Part shown: piece by piece, positions 51,969 to 61,629 of the stretch
Position numbering within the stretch: the first letter of the stretch is position 1
Layout: each line of letters begins with the position of its first letter
Source: Geodermatophilus siccatus
GTDB lineage: Bacteria; Actinomycetota; Actinomycetes; Mycobacteriales; Geodermatophilaceae
NCBI RefSeq assembly: GCF_900103785.1
Contig: NZ_FNHE01000016.1
Location: 1 to 64,000, forward strand
Direction of reading: 5' to 3'
DNA: 64,000 nt
Notes under the pieces: model-generated
What the model was told of the DNA's origin: nothing
Databases searched by the model: none
The model's input: only the letters and a program-made list of their open reading frames with translations
Made by a program: the position numbers and the translations under genes

Positions 51969-52883
51969 ATGCCGACTCCGAGCGCCCGCCCGACGCGGAA
52001 GGCCGTCATCCCCGTCGCCGGGATGGGGACCCGATTCCTGCCGGCCACCAAGGCGGTGCCCAAGGAGCTGCTGCCGGTGGTCGACCGGCCCGCGCTGCAG
52101 TACATCGTCGAGGAGGCCGCGCGCGCCGGGCTCGGCGAGGTGCTCATGGTCACCGGCCGCAACAAGGCCGCGATCGAGGACTTCTTCGACCGTGTCCCCG
52201 AGCTCGAGACCGCGCTGGAGAAGAAGGGCGATGCCGCCCGGCTGGCGGCCGTGCACGACTCCACCGAGGTCGCACAGGTGCACTTCGTCCGCCAGGGCGA
52301 GGCGCGCGGGCTCGGCCACGCGGTGCTGCAGGCCGCCGCCTTCGTCGGCGACGAGCCGTTCGCGGTCCTGCTCGGCGACGACATCATCGACGCCCGCGAC
52401 CACCTGCTCGAGCAGATGCTGCAGGTGCAGGCCGAGCACGGCGGCTCCGTCGTCGCGCTGCTCGACGTCGGCCGGGAGAACATCGACAAGTACGGCGCGG
52501 TCGCCGTCGAGCCCGGTGGCACGGACGTCGTCACCATCACCGGCCTGGTCGAGAAGCCGCCGGCCGACGAGGCGCCGTCCAGCCTGGCCGTCATCGGGCG
52601 CTACGTGCTGGCCCCCGAGGTCTTCGACGTGCTGCGCGAGACCGCGCCCGGCCGCGGCGGGGAGATCCAGCTGACCGACGCCCTGGCCACCCTCGTGGAG
52701 CGCGGGGAGCCGGTGCACGGCGTGGTCTTCTCCGGTCGCCGCTACGACACCGGTGACCGGCTCGACTACCTCAAGGCCGTCGTCCAGCTGGCCAGCGAGC
52801 GCGAGGACCTCGGCCCGGGCTTCCGCTCGTGGCTGGCCGAGTTCGTGGCCGACCTGCCCGCCACGGGCGCGTCGGAGGCCTGA
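51969..52883 (+). CDS. galU: UTP-glucose-1-phosphate uridylyltransferase
   Basis: A 304-residue nucleotidyltransferase making UDP-glucose for wall and sugar metabolism. It shows VIPVAGMGTRFLPATKAVPKELLPVVDRP, the active-site FAVLLGDDIID, VEKPPADEAPSSLAVIGRYVLAPEVF and RYDTGDRLDYLKAVV. The length is normal. The ATG at 51969 directly precedes the family start. It heads the galU-glp-rimJ-sepX run. Confidence 0.96.
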   Translation: MPTPSARPTRKAVIPVAGMGTRFLPATKAVPKELLPVVDRPALQYIVEEAARAGLGEVLMVTGRNKAAIEDFFDRVPELETALEKKGDAARLAAVHDSTEVAQVHFVRQGEARGLGHAVLQAAAFVGDEPFAVLLGDDIIDARDHLLEQMLQVQAEHGGSVVALLDVGRENIDKYGAVAVEPGGTDVVTITGLVEKPPADEAPSSLAVIGRYVLAPEVFDVLRETAPGRGGEIQLTDALATLVERGEPVHGVVFSGRRYDTGDRLDYLKAVVQLASEREDLGPGFRSWLAEFVADLPATGASEA

Positions 52884-52924
52884 GCGGAGACCCTCAGGGG
52901 GCAGCATCGACCCCTGTGGTGGGC

Positions 52925-54337
52925 ATGACCGAGGACGGCACGGACCGGACGGTCCCGGGGTACCGGGACACCACGGCGCTGGACCTGCGCTCCGGCACCC
53001 CGGTGCGGGACGTGCCGTCGCCGTCGCCCGCCGTCGCCGGAGCTCCCGTGCACGAGACGACGGCGATCGACCGCGGCGCCGTGCCGCCGCCCCCCGCCAC
53101 GGCCGAGCCGGTGCCGCTGCGCAGCGTCGAGCAGCACCTCGACGAGATCCTCACGGCGGTGCCCCAGCCGGACCCGATCGAGCTGGCCGTGCTGGACGCG
53201 CAGGGGCTGCTCTGCGCGGAGGAGGTCGTCAGCCAGCGCGCGTTGCCGGCCTTCGACCAGGCCGCGCTCGACGGCTACGCGGCCCGTGCGCTGGACGTCG
53301 AGGGGGCCACACCCGCGGAGCCGGCGCACCTGTCGGTGGTGGGGGAGACCGTCGCCGGTCCGAGCGGCCCGGCGTCGATCGGCCCCGGGATGGCGCAGAA
53401 GGTGGCCGCCGGCGCGATGCTGCCGGCCGGCGCGGACGTCGTCGTCCCGGTGGTGTGGACCGACGGCGGCATGGCCACCGTCGCCGTGCACGCCGGCCCG
53501 CTCGCCGGCACCTACGTGCGCCGCGCGGGGGACGACGTCGCGCCGGGCACCACCGCGGTGCAGGTGGGCACCCCGATCGGCCCCGCCCAGATCAGCCTGC
53601 TGGCCGCCGTGGGCCGCGACCGGGTGCAGGTGCGGCCCCGGCCGCGGGTCGCCGTCCTCTCCGCGGGCAGCGAGCTCGTGGAGATCAGCACGCCGCCCGG
53701 CCCCGGCCAGGTCGTCGACGTCAACAGCTACGCACTGGCCGCCGCGGCGCGCGACGCCGGGGCCGAGGCCTACCGGTGGGGCGTCCTCCCGGCCGAGCCG
53801 CGCCGGCTGTCCGAGGTGCTGGAGAGCCAGCTGCTGCGCAGCGACCTGGTGCTCGTCGCCGGCACCTTCGCCAGCGAGGGCGACCCGGTGCAGGAGGCGC
53901 TCGCCGCCCTGGGTCCCATGCAGTTCTCGCAGCTGACCATGCACCCCGGGCCGGTGCAGGCCTTCGGCCGGCTGGGCCCGGACTCCGTCCCGGTCATCTG
54001 CGTGCCCGGCGAGCCGGTCGCGGCGCTGGTCGCCTTCGAGGTCTTCGTGCGCCCGGCGATCCGGATGATGCTGGGCAAGCGCCAGCTGTTCCGCCGCACC
54101 GTGCAGGCCATCGCCGCCGAGCGGCTGCTCTCGCCGCTGGGCTACCGGCAGTACCTGCACGGCCAGGTCATGCGCCACCCCGACGGCGGCTACGTCGTCG
54201 AGCCCCTGGGGGACGGCGGCGAGGCGATGCTGGCGCGGATGGCGCGGGCGAACTGCCTGATCGTCATCGACGAGGACGTCACCGAGGTGGCCGCCGGCGG
54301 GCTGGTCACCGTCATGCCGCTGTTGCTGGGCGGCTGA
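52925..54337 (+). CDS. glp: Molybdotransferase-like divisome protein Glp (MoeA family)
   Basis: A 470-residue MoeA-fold protein. A 60-residue proline-rich start precedes the fold (LRSVEQHLDEILTAV, AFDQAALDGYAARAL, VAVLSAGSELV, VNSYALAAAARDAG, CVPGEPVAALVAFEVFVRPAI). In Corynebacterium, Glp is a divisome protein that binds SepF and the membrane receptor GlpR. The gene context galU-glp-rimJ-sepX matches that group rather than a biosynthetic MoeA. Start taken as ATG 52925; GTG 52916 and 52919 are possible. Confidence 0.88.
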   Translation: MTEDGTDRTVPGYRDTTALDLRSGTPVRDVPSPSPAVAGAPVHETTAIDRGAVPPPPATAEPVPLRSVEQHLDEILTAVPQPDPIELAVLDAQGLLCAEEVVSQRALPAFDQAALDGYAARALDVEGATPAEPAHLSVVGETVAGPSGPASIGPGMAQKVAAGAMLPAGADVVVPVVWTDGGMATVAVHAGPLAGTYVRRAGDDVAPGTTAVQVGTPIGPAQISLLAAVGRDRVQVRPRPRVAVLSAGSELVEISTPPGPGQVVDVNSYALAAAARDAGAEAYRWGVLPAEPRRLSEVLESQLLRSDLVLVAGTFASEGDPVQEALAALGPMQFSQLTMHPGPVQAFGRLGPDSVPVICVPGEPVAALVAFEVFVRPAIRMMLGKRQLFRRTVQAIAAERLLSPLGYRQYLHGQVMRHPDGGYVVEPLGDGGEAMLARMARANCLIVIDEDVTEVAAGGLVTVMPLLLGG

Positions 54338-54345
54338 GCGGCGCC

Positions 54346-54966
54346 GTGGTCGACCCCTCCCTGCGCCCCGGCTGGCCGGCGCACCTGGCCTGGGGCCCGG
54401 TGGAGCTGCACCCGCCGCGCCGGCGGGACGCCGAGGAGTGGAGCCGGGTCCGGCTGGCCAACGAGGCGTGGCTGGCGCCGTGGGAGCCGACCGCGGCCGG
54501 ACCGTGGGCCGCGCGGCACACCCCGGGGGCCTACCGGGTGATGCGGCGGGCCCTGCTGCGCCGCGCCGCGATGGGCCTGTCCCTGCCGTTCGTCATCCGG
54601 GTGGAGGGCCGCTTCGCCGGGCAGGTGACCGTCGACAACGTCGTCCGGGGCGCGCTGCGCTCGGGCAACCTCGGCTACTGGATCGACCGCGCCGTGGCCG
54701 GCCGGGGGATGGCCTCGCTGGCCGTGGCCCTGGTGTGCGACCACGCCTTCGGGCCCGCGCGGCTGCACCGGCTGCAGGCCGACATCCGTCCCGAGAACGG
54801 GCCGAGCCGGGGGCTGGTGCACCGGCTGGGGTTCCGTCACGAGGGCCTGCTGCGCCGGTACCTCGACATCGACGGCGACTGGCGCGACCACGACACGTTC
54901 GCCCTGCTGGCCGAGGACGTGCCCGGCGGCGTGGTCGAGCGGTGGCGGTCCCGCCTACCACGGTGA
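54346..54966 (+). CDS. RimJ/RimL-type GNAT acetyltransferase
   Basis: A 206-residue acetyltransferase of the ribosomal-protein N-acetyltransferase group: VELHPPRRRDAEEWSRVRLANEAWLAPWEP, FVIRVEGRFAGQVTVDNV, GYWIDRAVAGRGMASLAVALVCDHAF and NGPSRGLVHRLGFRHEGLLRRYLDIDGDWRDH. The substrate is not proven. Its position between glp and sepX is conserved in actinobacteria. GTG start, 8 bases after the glp stop. Confidence 0.9.
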   Translation: MVDPSLRPGWPAHLAWGPVELHPPRRRDAEEWSRVRLANEAWLAPWEPTAAGPWAARHTPGAYRVMRRALLRRAAMGLSLPFVIRVEGRFAGQVTVDNVVRGALRSGNLGYWIDRAVAGRGMASLAVALVCDHAFGPARLHRLQADIRPENGPSRGLVHRLGFRHEGLLRRYLDIDGDWRDHDTFALLAEDVPGGVVERWRSRLPR

Positions 54967-55131
54967 CCGGCGGACGGCGGGGTGTCGCCGTGTCGACACG
55001 CCGCGCCGAGCCGTCGGCGGGGCACTCCAGTCACACGACACTCAGGGACACGCCGCGCGCCTCCCTCGAACGGAGGAGGACAGGCCGTAGCTTCGCCCGG
55101 CAGGTGACGCATGTGACGGGTGGTGTTCAGG

Positions 55132-55845
55132 ATGGGTTCGGGTGTGCTGCTGGCCGCTCTGGTCGTGCTGTGGTTCGTCGTGCTGGTGCCCATGGTGGTG
55201 ACCCGCGGTGACTCCGCGGACGTCCGCTCGACGGGCGCCGACGCCGGGCGCACGCTGCAGCGGCGCCGGACGGTCGACCCCGCGGTGTTCGCGGAGACCG
55301 AGCGGGTCTCCATCGACCGCGCGGCGCTGCGGACCTCGGGCGAGCTGCGGGTCGACGTCCACGCCGTCCGCCGCCGCACCCTCGCCGGGCTGCTCGCCCT
55401 CACGCTGCTCGCGCTGGTGGGCGCGCTGGTCTGGACCCCGTGGCTGTGGATCGCGCAGGGCGTCCTCGACGTCGCGGTCGTCGCCTACCTGATGGTGTTG
55501 CGGGCCGTGGCGCGCCGGGAGCGGCTGGCCGCCCGCCGCGCCGCCCGGGCCGCCGCGCGCTCCGTGCGTCAGCCGGCCGCCCGTCCCGCCGCGCGCCCGG
55601 TGCCGGCGCCCCGGCCGGTCCCCGTCGAGGAGGAGCCGGCCGCGGAGGTGCACTCCACCGTCGGCCTGCCGCACCCGAGCCTGCCGCTGGCGCCGGTGCA
55701 CCCGCTGCGCCCGGGCCGGGTCGTGGCCGCTCGCACCGCGGCCCCGGCCGGCTGGCAGAACAGCGCCGTCGTGGGCCTGGACGACGACGACATCGGTTTC
55801 GCCGACATCGACGTCTACCAGCCGCGCCGGGTCGCCAACGGGTGA
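55132..55845 (+). CDS. sepX: Divisome membrane protein SepX/GlpR
   Basis: A 237-residue protein with an N-terminal helix (MGSGVLLAALVVLWFVVLVP), a conserved VTRGDSADVRSTGADAG and FRR-type linker, two central helices (about 88-126), and a long Pro/Ala-rich tail that ends GFADIDVYQPRRVANG. SepX in Streptomyces and GlpR in Corynebacterium act at the division septum, GlpR as the receptor of Glp. ATG 55132 follows TTCAGG. Confidence 0.88.
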   Translation: MGSGVLLAALVVLWFVVLVPMVVTRGDSADVRSTGADAGRTLQRRRTVDPAVFAETERVSIDRAALRTSGELRVDVHAVRRRTLAGLLALTLLALVGALVWTPWLWIAQGVLDVAVVAYLMVLRAVARRERLAARRAARAAARSVRQPAARPAARPVPAPRPVPVEEEPAAEVHSTVGLPHPSLPLAPVHPLRPGRVVAARTAAPAGWQNSAVVGLDDDDIGFADIDVYQPRRVANG

Positions 55846-55902
55846 AGGGTCCCCTTGCCCCCCACGCCTCGCAGGCTCGGCGTGGGTCCCTGCGAGGGGG
55901 CC
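55846..55902. repeat. Dispersed branched-hairpin repeat, copy F
   Basis: It starts right after the sepX TGA with AGGGTCCCCTTGC and ends TGCGAGGGGGCC, around the inner hairpin CCACGCC/GGCGTGG with CTCGCAGGCTCGG. It is probably the terminator of the galU-sepX run, ahead of tRNA-Ala. Confidence 0.65.
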
Positions 55903-55975
55903 GTTCCAGCACCTCGCGGGTGGCCGACCCCCGTGGCGGCGCCGGCGGAGGCGGACGGTAAGCTCGTCTCCGTCA

Positions 55976-56051
<76 letters not shown>

Positions 56052-56114
56052 CCGACACCCGCAGAGCCCCGCCCGGTCCGTCCGGCGCGGGGCTCTCCGG
56101 CATCCGGGTGCGGG

Positions 56115-57032
56115 TCAGCTGCGTGCCCGGGCCATGGCGGCGACCGCGGCCTGCGAGGCCAGCGCGCCCAGGTGGCGCGCCTCCTCGGCGCCGAGCACCG
56201 CCCGGTGCCGGGCCGACTCGGCCGCTGCGACGACGAGCGGCGCGGCCGCGCGGCCGAGGTGCCGGACCTCCTCCCCGGCCCGCACCGCCCGGTGCCGGGC
56301 GGACTCGGCGGCGGCCACCACGAGTGGCGCGGCCGTCCGACCGAGGTGCCGGGCGCCCTCCGCCGTCCGCGCGGACACGGCGAGCACCTGCCCGGCGAGC
56401 ACGTCGGCGGGGGACGGTGGGGACGGTGCCCACGGGCGACGGGCCCACAGCCGCCGGGGCCACGGTTGCCGGACCGCTGCGCGACGGGCGCGGGCCCGCA
56501 CCACGCCGAGCCCGGCCACCGCGGCGAGGGCGCCCGCAGCGAGCACGGTCCCGCGACCGGTCGACCCCGAGACGGTGTCGGCTGCGGCCGCGGTGTTGGC
56601 CGCGGTGTCGGCCCGGGCCTCGGTCCCTGCGGCGGCACCGGTCCCTGCGGCGGCACCGGTCCCTGCGGCGGCACCGGTCCCTGCTGCGCCGGCCGGCAGC
56701 AGGGTCTCCGAGGCCGCGTTCGACGACTCGATGCCGTAGTGCCGGTAGAGGTCGGCCTCCTGGTCCGTGGACAGCTCCCGGGCGCCGCCGACCGACGGCG
56801 CGGTCGTCACCTGGGCACGGGTCACCGCGACCGTCACCCGGCCACCCGAGCCGTCGGCGTCCAGCGCCGGGACGACGGCGCTCGCGCCCTCGACCTCCAC
56901 GTACACCCATTCCGGTCGGCCGGTGGCCTCGTCGGCGAGGACGGCGGTGATCGCGCCGAGCTCGGTCCCCTCGCGGTCGACGACGGTCCAGCCGACCCAC
57001 TCCCTGGCCTCGTCGCGTGCGGGCAGGCCCAT
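56115..57032 (-). CDS. PRC-barrel protein with repetitive C-terminal region
   Basis: A 305-residue protein. Residues 1-75 form a PRC-barrel (EWVGWTVVDREGTELGAITAVL ... PEWVYVEVEG). Then comes a low-complexity linker built from tandem 18-base repeats (GTGAAA units), a hydrophobic stretch (about 163-177) and two nearly identical 33-residue units (VRHLGRAAAPLVVAAAESAR and related). The function is unknown. PRC-barrels often bind other proteins or RNA. ATG 57030-57032 has GGAGG upstream. Confidence 0.75.
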   Translation of the reverse strand: MGLPARDEAREWVGWTVVDREGTELGAITAVLADEATGRPEWVYVEVEGASAVVPALDADGSGGRVTVAVTRAQVTTAPSVGGARELSTDQEADLYRHYGIESSNAASETLLPAGAAGTGAAAGTGAAAGTGAAAGTEARADTAANTAAAADTVSGSTGRGTVLAAGALAAVAGLGVVRARARRAAVRQPWPRRLWARRPWAPSPPSPADVLAGQVLAVSARTAEGARHLGRTAAPLVVAAAESARHRAVRAGEEVRHLGRAAAPLVVAAAESARHRAVLGAEEARHLGALASQAAVAAMARARS

Positions 57033-57307
57033 GGTCGCCTCCTCGTGCCGGCGTCGGTGGTCGCCCGCGGCGGTGTCCCCGCCGGTCGGGCTCCCCGCAG
57101 CCTGGCCGCCCGCGAGACCCGGCCGCAACCCCGTCCAGCGCGCCGGGCACGGACCCTGGGCCCCTGACCGGACCGGGCGGAGCCGGGCTCTCCCACCCGA
57201 TCGGGTGACGGACCCCGCCGGACCCCTCAGCGGCCCGGCGCCGGCGCCGATGCCCCTGGTGTCGAGGACGCAGGTCGCTGCGTCCCACCACCGTCGGAGG
57301 AGTCGCC

Positions 57308-57970
57308 GTGCACCACCGCGCCCCCCGGGCCCGTCGCACCGCCCTCGCCGTGGCGGTGCCCATCGGTCTCGTGACGAGCCTGGCGCTGACCTGGGGCTCG
57401 ACCCAGGCGGCCTTCTACGCGAGCACCGGCAACGCCGGCAACTCGTGGCAGACCGGCAGCGTGGTCCTGGACCACAGCGCAAGCGGCTCGGCCCTGTTCG
57501 CCAGCGCCAGTGACGTCGCCCTCAAGCCCGGACTGCCGCCCCGCTCGCGGTGCATCCGCCTGGACTACACCGGCACCCTGCCGGCCGACATCCGCATGTA
57601 CGTCGGCACCCCGTCGGGCAGCGCGATCGCGCTGGACCCCTACCTGGTGATGAGCGTGGAGCGGGGCACCGACGTCAGCTCGACGACCACGGTGGCGGCC
57701 GACTGCAGCACGGGGTTCACCCCCACCGCCACGCCGACCTACCTCGACAGCGCCACCCACACCGACGCCCCCACGGTGGAGACCTCGCGGACGCTGGCCC
57801 ACCTCAGGGCCCAGCACGCGGACTACACCACCGGCATCGCCGTGAACCCGGCCACCGCGCCGAACACGTACATGACCCTCCGGATCACCTACTCCCTCAA
57901 GGACGACAACGGGGCGCAGAACAAGCAGTCCAGCGCCACGTTCACGTGGGAAGCGCGGAACACCCCGTGA
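57308..57970 (+). CDS. Exported SipW-type cargo protein (camelysin/TasA-like signal)
   Basis: A 220-residue protein. The signal region TALAVAVPIGLVTSLALTWG and AAFYASTGNAGNSWQTGSVVL follows the SipW-dependent pattern. The mature part has SGSALF ... LKPGLPPRSRCIRLDYTG ... LDPYLVMSVERGTD, and shares this core with the protein at 58786. It ends in TYSLKDDNGAQNKQSSATFTW. It should be processed by the signal peptidase encoded next (4-base overlap) and form surface material. Function is inferred. Confidence 0.8.
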   Translation: MHHRAPRARRTALAVAVPIGLVTSLALTWGSTQAAFYASTGNAGNSWQTGSVVLDHSASGSALFASASDVALKPGLPPRSRCIRLDYTGTLPADIRMYVGTPSGSAIALDPYLVMSVERGTDVSSTTTVAADCSTGFTPTATPTYLDSATHTDAPTVETSRTLAHLRAQHADYTTGIAVNPATAPNTYMTLRITYSLKDDNGAQNKQSSATFTWEARNTP

Positions 57971-58683
57971 CCGCGCCCACCGTGATCAGCAGCCTCCCGC
58001 GCCCCGGCGGGCCCGGCTCCGCGGTCCCGGGGCGGGGCCTCCGCCCGGCCGCCGTGTACCGCGCGGTCGTCACGGCCGTGCTGGTGGCCGTGGCCGGCCT
58101 GGTGTTCCTCGCCCTGGCGCCCCGGGTGGCCGGCTTCCAGGGGCACGTGGTCGTCTCCGGCTCGATGGAGCCGCGGCTCTCGCCCGGCGACGTGGTGCTG
58201 ACCCGTCCGGTGCTGCCGCAGGACCTGCAGCCGGGGCAGGTCCTGCTCTTCCCCGACCCCGAGGGGGCCGACCGGCTGGTGCTCCACCGCCTCGTCTCCT
58301 TCGACGAGCGGGGGGACCTCGTCACCCGGGGCGACGCCAACCAGAGCAACGACAGCACGCACGTGCCGATCTCGAGCGTCATCGGTGCGGCCCAGGTCGG
58401 GGTCCCCTACGTCGGGCTCCCCGCGTACTGGCGGTCCACCGGTCAGTGGGGCCACCTGGCCGCGCTCACCGTCCTGCTCGGGGGAGCGATCTCCTCCCTC
58501 TCCAGCGGGTCCCGCAGCCGGGGCAGGGGCCCCCGGGGCCGGACCAGCGCCGACCGGCTCGCGGCCACCCCCGCCGAGCCCGTCGTCCGCCGCGTCGGGC
58601 TGCCGCCCGTGCCTCCGGCCGCTCGGCCGGGAACCGGCGCGCGGCTCCGGACACCGCTGCCGGCCGGTGGCCCGCTCCGCTGA
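57967..58683 (+). CDS. SipW-like (ER-type) signal peptidase I
   Basis: A 238-residue membrane protease. After a hydrophobic helix (about 33-52), VVVSGSMEPRLSPGDVVL carries the nucleophile serine, DRLVLHRLVSF the histidine that replaces lysine in ER/SipW enzymes, and TRGDANQSNDSTHV the acidic residues. A second helix (about 159-177) is followed by an Arg/Pro-rich tail of about 60 residues. Its GTG overlaps the cargo stop. It probably cleaves the cargo proteins of this locus. Confidence 0.88.
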   Translation: MTAPTVISSLPRPGGPGSAVPGRGLRPAAVYRAVVTAVLVAVAGLVFLALAPRVAGFQGHVVVSGSMEPRLSPGDVVLTRPVLPQDLQPGQVLLFPDPEGADRLVLHRLVSFDERGDLVTRGDANQSNDSTHVPISSVIGAAQVGVPYVGLPAYWRSTGQWGHLAALTVLLGGAISSLSSGSRSRGRGPRGRTSADRLAATPAEPVVRRVGLPPVPPAARPGTGARLRTPLPAGGPLR

Positions 58684-58785
58684 CCGTCGCCCCTGCTCAA
58701 CATCCGCGCCGCGCAGCCGAAAGACAGGAGCGAGCCGGGCCGGTCCGACGGCCGGACTGCGGCCTCGTCTAGGGAGGGGGTGGGT

Positions 58786-59850
58786 GTGCGCCCGTCATCG
58801 CTCACCACGTCCCCGCGCCTGCTGGGCAGCAGCCGGGGTGCCGTCTGGTTGGTCGGCGCCGCCCTGCTCGCCCACCTGACGGCCGGGTGGGTCGAGCTGC
58901 CGGTCGAGCCCGCCGCCGCGAGCACCAGCGCGGTCAGCCTCGTCGACGACCGCGGTGGCTCGGCGCTGTTCACCTCCACCGGCCTGCGCCCGGGTGCCAC
59001 GGAGACCGCCTGCGTGGCGCTGGCGGCGACCGGGTCCGCGCGGTCGACCGGTGAGGTGACGCTCAGCGCCGAGGTCACCGAGGACGCCCTCGCGCCCTAC
59101 CTGTACCTCACGGTCGAGCGGGGCAGGCTCGGCGACCCGGCGCGCTGCGCGTCCTTCACCGGGGTTCCCGCGTGGGGCGGGACGCTGGCGCAGCTGCCCC
59201 GGACGGCCGCTGCGGGGATCCCGACGGGCTGGCGGCCCGGGGACTCGGCCTCGACGACCTACCGGGTCAGCATCACGGTCCTCGACGACCCCAGGGCCCA
59301 GGGCCTGCGGGCCGCGGCCAGCTTCGTGTGGGCCCTCGACTTCGAGCCCATCCCCGAACCGACACCGGACCCGGTGCCGATCCCCGACCCGGAGCCGACC
59401 CCGGTCCTGGTGCCGGTGCCGGCGCCCGAGCCGACGCCCACGCCGACGCCCACGCCGGCACCCAGCGCCGTCCCGACGCCGACGGCGACCCCGACGCCCC
59501 AGCCGGAGCCGGTCCCGCCGTCCGAGACCCCGAGCCCGACCCCGGCACCGCCGGCGACCGACCCGGCCGAGGACCCGCCGCGCGGGGGCGGCGGTGACGT
59601 CGTCCAGGCGCCGCCGTTGCAGGGACCCCCCACGACGGTCGCCGAGGTGGCCGCCGCGGTCGGGGAGACGGCGATCGCCGTCGTCCAGGACGGCCAGTTC
59701 CCGCTCGCGCTGGTCGCCGTCGCCGCGGGCTTCCTCGCCGTGCAGGGCCGGCTCGACCGCAGCGACCCGAAGCTGGCGCTGGCCCGGGTGCACCAGGAAC
59801 TGAACGACTTCCGAGACTTCCCCGAATCGCCGAGGACGACATCCCCATGA
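58786..59850 (+). CDS. Exported stalked cargo/anchor protein
   Basis: A 354-residue protein. A signal helix (about 19-37) is followed by [22 protein letters not shown] ... [12 protein letters not shown], homologous to the core of the protein at 57308. Then comes a proline/threonine stalk of PxP and TPTP units (about 187-270) and a C-terminal membrane helix ([17 protein letters not shown]) with a short cytosolic tail. GTG 58786 is chosen because the AGGGAGGGGG ribosome site ends just before 58781. Its stop overlaps the diguanylate cyclase start. Confidence 0.78.
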   Translation: MRPSSLTTSPRLLGSSRGAVWLVGAALLAHLTAGWVELPVEPAAASTSAVSLVDDRGGSALFTSTGLRPGATETACVALAATGSARSTGEVTLSAEVTEDALAPYLYLTVERGRLGDPARCASFTGVPAWGGTLAQLPRTAAAGIPTGWRPGDSASTTYRVSITVLDDPRAQGLRAAASFVWALDFEPIPEPTPDPVPIPDPEPTPVLVPVPAPEPTPTPTPTPAPSAVPTPTATPTPQPEPVPPSETPSPTPAPPATDPAEDPPRGGGGDVVQAPPLQGPPTTVAEVAAAVGETAIAVVQDGQFPLALVAVAAGFLAVQGRLDRSDPKLALARVHQELNDFRDFPESPRTTSP

Positions 59851-61499
59851 GCCAGACACCTGCCGCAGCACAGGGTTCCCTGGACAACCTGCCCCTGGCC
59901 GACCGCCTGCGGTGGCTGCTCGGCGTCCGCATCGGCGTCGTCGTCCTGCTGCCCGTCGCGGCGTGGGTGGCCACGCGGACGGCCGACACCCCTGGGGTGG
60001 GCACCCTCGTCGTGCCCGGCCTCGTGCTGCTGACCGTCGGGCTCGTGCTGCAGAAGCTGTCGGCGTTCGGCCGCCGTTGGGCGGTGGCGGCCATCACGGC
60101 GCCGGTGATCCTCGACGCCGTCCACCTGGGGTGGGCGCTCTACGTCGCCGGCGGCATCTCCGGGCCGGTGGTGTACGTGATCGTCCTGCACGTCATCTGC
60201 GTGACGCTGCTGGGCTCGTTCCGCACCGGTCTGAAGCTCGCGCTGTGGCACTCGCTCGTGGTGATGTCGGTCCTCAAGGCGGTCGACACGGCCCTGCTGC
60301 CCGCCCACGGAGTCGTCCAGGGCTTCGAGTCCCTGCCCTACGGGGTCTTCCTGGTCGCCGTCTGGGTGACCGCGATGATGACCTCGGGCCTGGGCGCGGT
60401 GAACGAGCGCGAGCTGCGTCGCCGCCGTTACGACGAGGAGGCGCTGCGCCGGCTGGCGGGCGCCCTGCACGAGGCGGACACCGGCACGAAGGTGGCCGAG
60501 GCGCTGCTCGACTTCACCGTCGACGCGGCCGACTCCCCGCTCGCCGCCGTGCACTGCCACGTGCCCGAGGGCAGCGCCGTGCCGGCGGTCGACCTGGCGG
60601 TCCGCAAACACCGGGACCACGACGCCGAACCCCTGCGAACGGTCGGCGCACCCCCACCGGGGTCACTGCTCGCCGCGGCGGTCGACCGGGGCAGCACGCT
60701 CCTGGCGGCCGTGAAGGGCCCCGACCAGTGGGTGGACGACGTGCTCGAGGGCGCCCGTCGGGTCGTCGCCGTCCCGTTCGGCCTGGACGGATCCGGCAGC
60801 GGTGTCCTGACCTTCCAGGACGACGCACGCAGCGGCTCGCGCATCGAGCGACGCCGGGTGGGTGTCGCCGAACAGGCGGTGGCGCACGCCGCGACGGCGT
60901 TCGCCCGCGTCGCGCTGCTGGAGCACCTGCAGGCCAGCGCGCTCACCGACGGACTCACCGGGGTGGCCAACCGCCGGGCCTTCGACGCCGCGTTCGACCG
61001 GGAGCTGTCGGTCGCCGCCCGCAGCGGTGCGCCGGTGTCGGTCCTGATCATCGACCTCGACCACTTCAAGAAGCTCAACGACACCTACGGGCACCAGGCC
61101 GGCGACGACGTCCTGCGCGGTGTGGGCGCGGCGCTGCGGGCCTGCGTGCGGCCGGGCGACGTCGCCGCGCGCTACGGCGGCGAGGAGTTCGCGCTGATCC
61201 TGCCCGGCGCCACGGCGGACGAGGCCGTCGCGGTCGCACGCCGGCTGCGATCGGTCCTGCGGGCGGTGGAGGCACCGAGGCCGATCACGGCGAGCCTGGG
61301 GATCGCCTGTCAGCACGGGGCCGGCCTGTCCGCCGCGGAACTCCTCGCCACCGCGGACACGGCCCTGTACGCCGCCAAGGCCGGCGGGCGGGACCGGGCC
61401 CACCTGGCGGGGGTGGAGGGGCCGGTCACCGGCGGCGCCACCGACCTCGTGCCGCCGATCCCGGTGCCGCGACCCGTCGAGGAGCACGCGGCCCGCTGA
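59847..61499 (+). CDS. Membrane GAF-GGDEF diguanylate cyclase
   Basis: A 550-residue signalling protein. Six hydrophobic helices (about 28-182) are followed by a GAF-like domain (about 215-350) and a GGDEF domain (about 375-520) with [22 protein letters not shown] and the active site [14 protein letters not shown]. The RPGD, five residues before GGEEF, is the product-inhibition I-site. It makes c-di-GMP. Its ATG overlaps the stalk-protein stop (ATGA), so the two are translated together. Confidence 0.92.
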   Translation: MSQTPAAAQGSLDNLPLADRLRWLLGVRIGVVVLLPVAAWVATRTADTPGVGTLVVPGLVLLTVGLVLQKLSAFGRRWAVAAITAPVILDAVHLGWALYVAGGISGPVVYVIVLHVICVTLLGSFRTGLKLALWHSLVVMSVLKAVDTALLPAHGVVQGFESLPYGVFLVAVWVTAMMTSGLGAVNERELRRRRYDEEALRRLAGALHEADTGTKVAEALLDFTVDAADSPLAAVHCHVPEGSAVPAVDLAVRKHRDHDAEPLRTVGAPPPGSLLAAAVDRGSTLLAAVKGPDQWVDDVLEGARRVVAVPFGLDGSGSGVLTFQDDARSGSRIERRRVGVAEQAVAHAATAFARVALLEHLQASALTDGLTGVANRRAFDAAFDRELSVAARSGAPVSVLIIDLDHFKKLNDTYGHQAGDDVLRGVGAALRACVRPGDVAARYGGEEFALILPGATADEAVAVARRLRSVLRAVEAPRPITASLGIACQHGAGLSAAELLATADTALYAAKAGGRDRAHLAGVEGPVTGGATDLVPPIPVPRPVEEHAAR

Positions 61500-61629
61500 C
61501 CGCGGGTCCCGGCGGCCCTCCCTCCTCCGGGGCAGGGCGGCGGGACCGGGGCGCGGGGCACTCAAGCTCCGGCGGACCCGTGCCGATGCCTGCACCGGGC
61601 GCCCGAGGCGCGGGATCGGACGGGAGGGG

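Noticed and set aside
52925-54337. A molybdenum cofactor biosynthesis MoeA
   Set aside because: The fold is MoeA, but the proline-rich start and the galU-glp-rimJ-sepX context fit the divisome protein Glp better, and no other molybdopterin genes are nearby.
59350-59590. CRISPR-like or minisatellite array
   Set aside because: The short CCGACGCC/CCGGAGCC periodicity is the codon pattern of a Pro/Thr-rich stalk in frame with the gene, without constant repeats and unique spacers.
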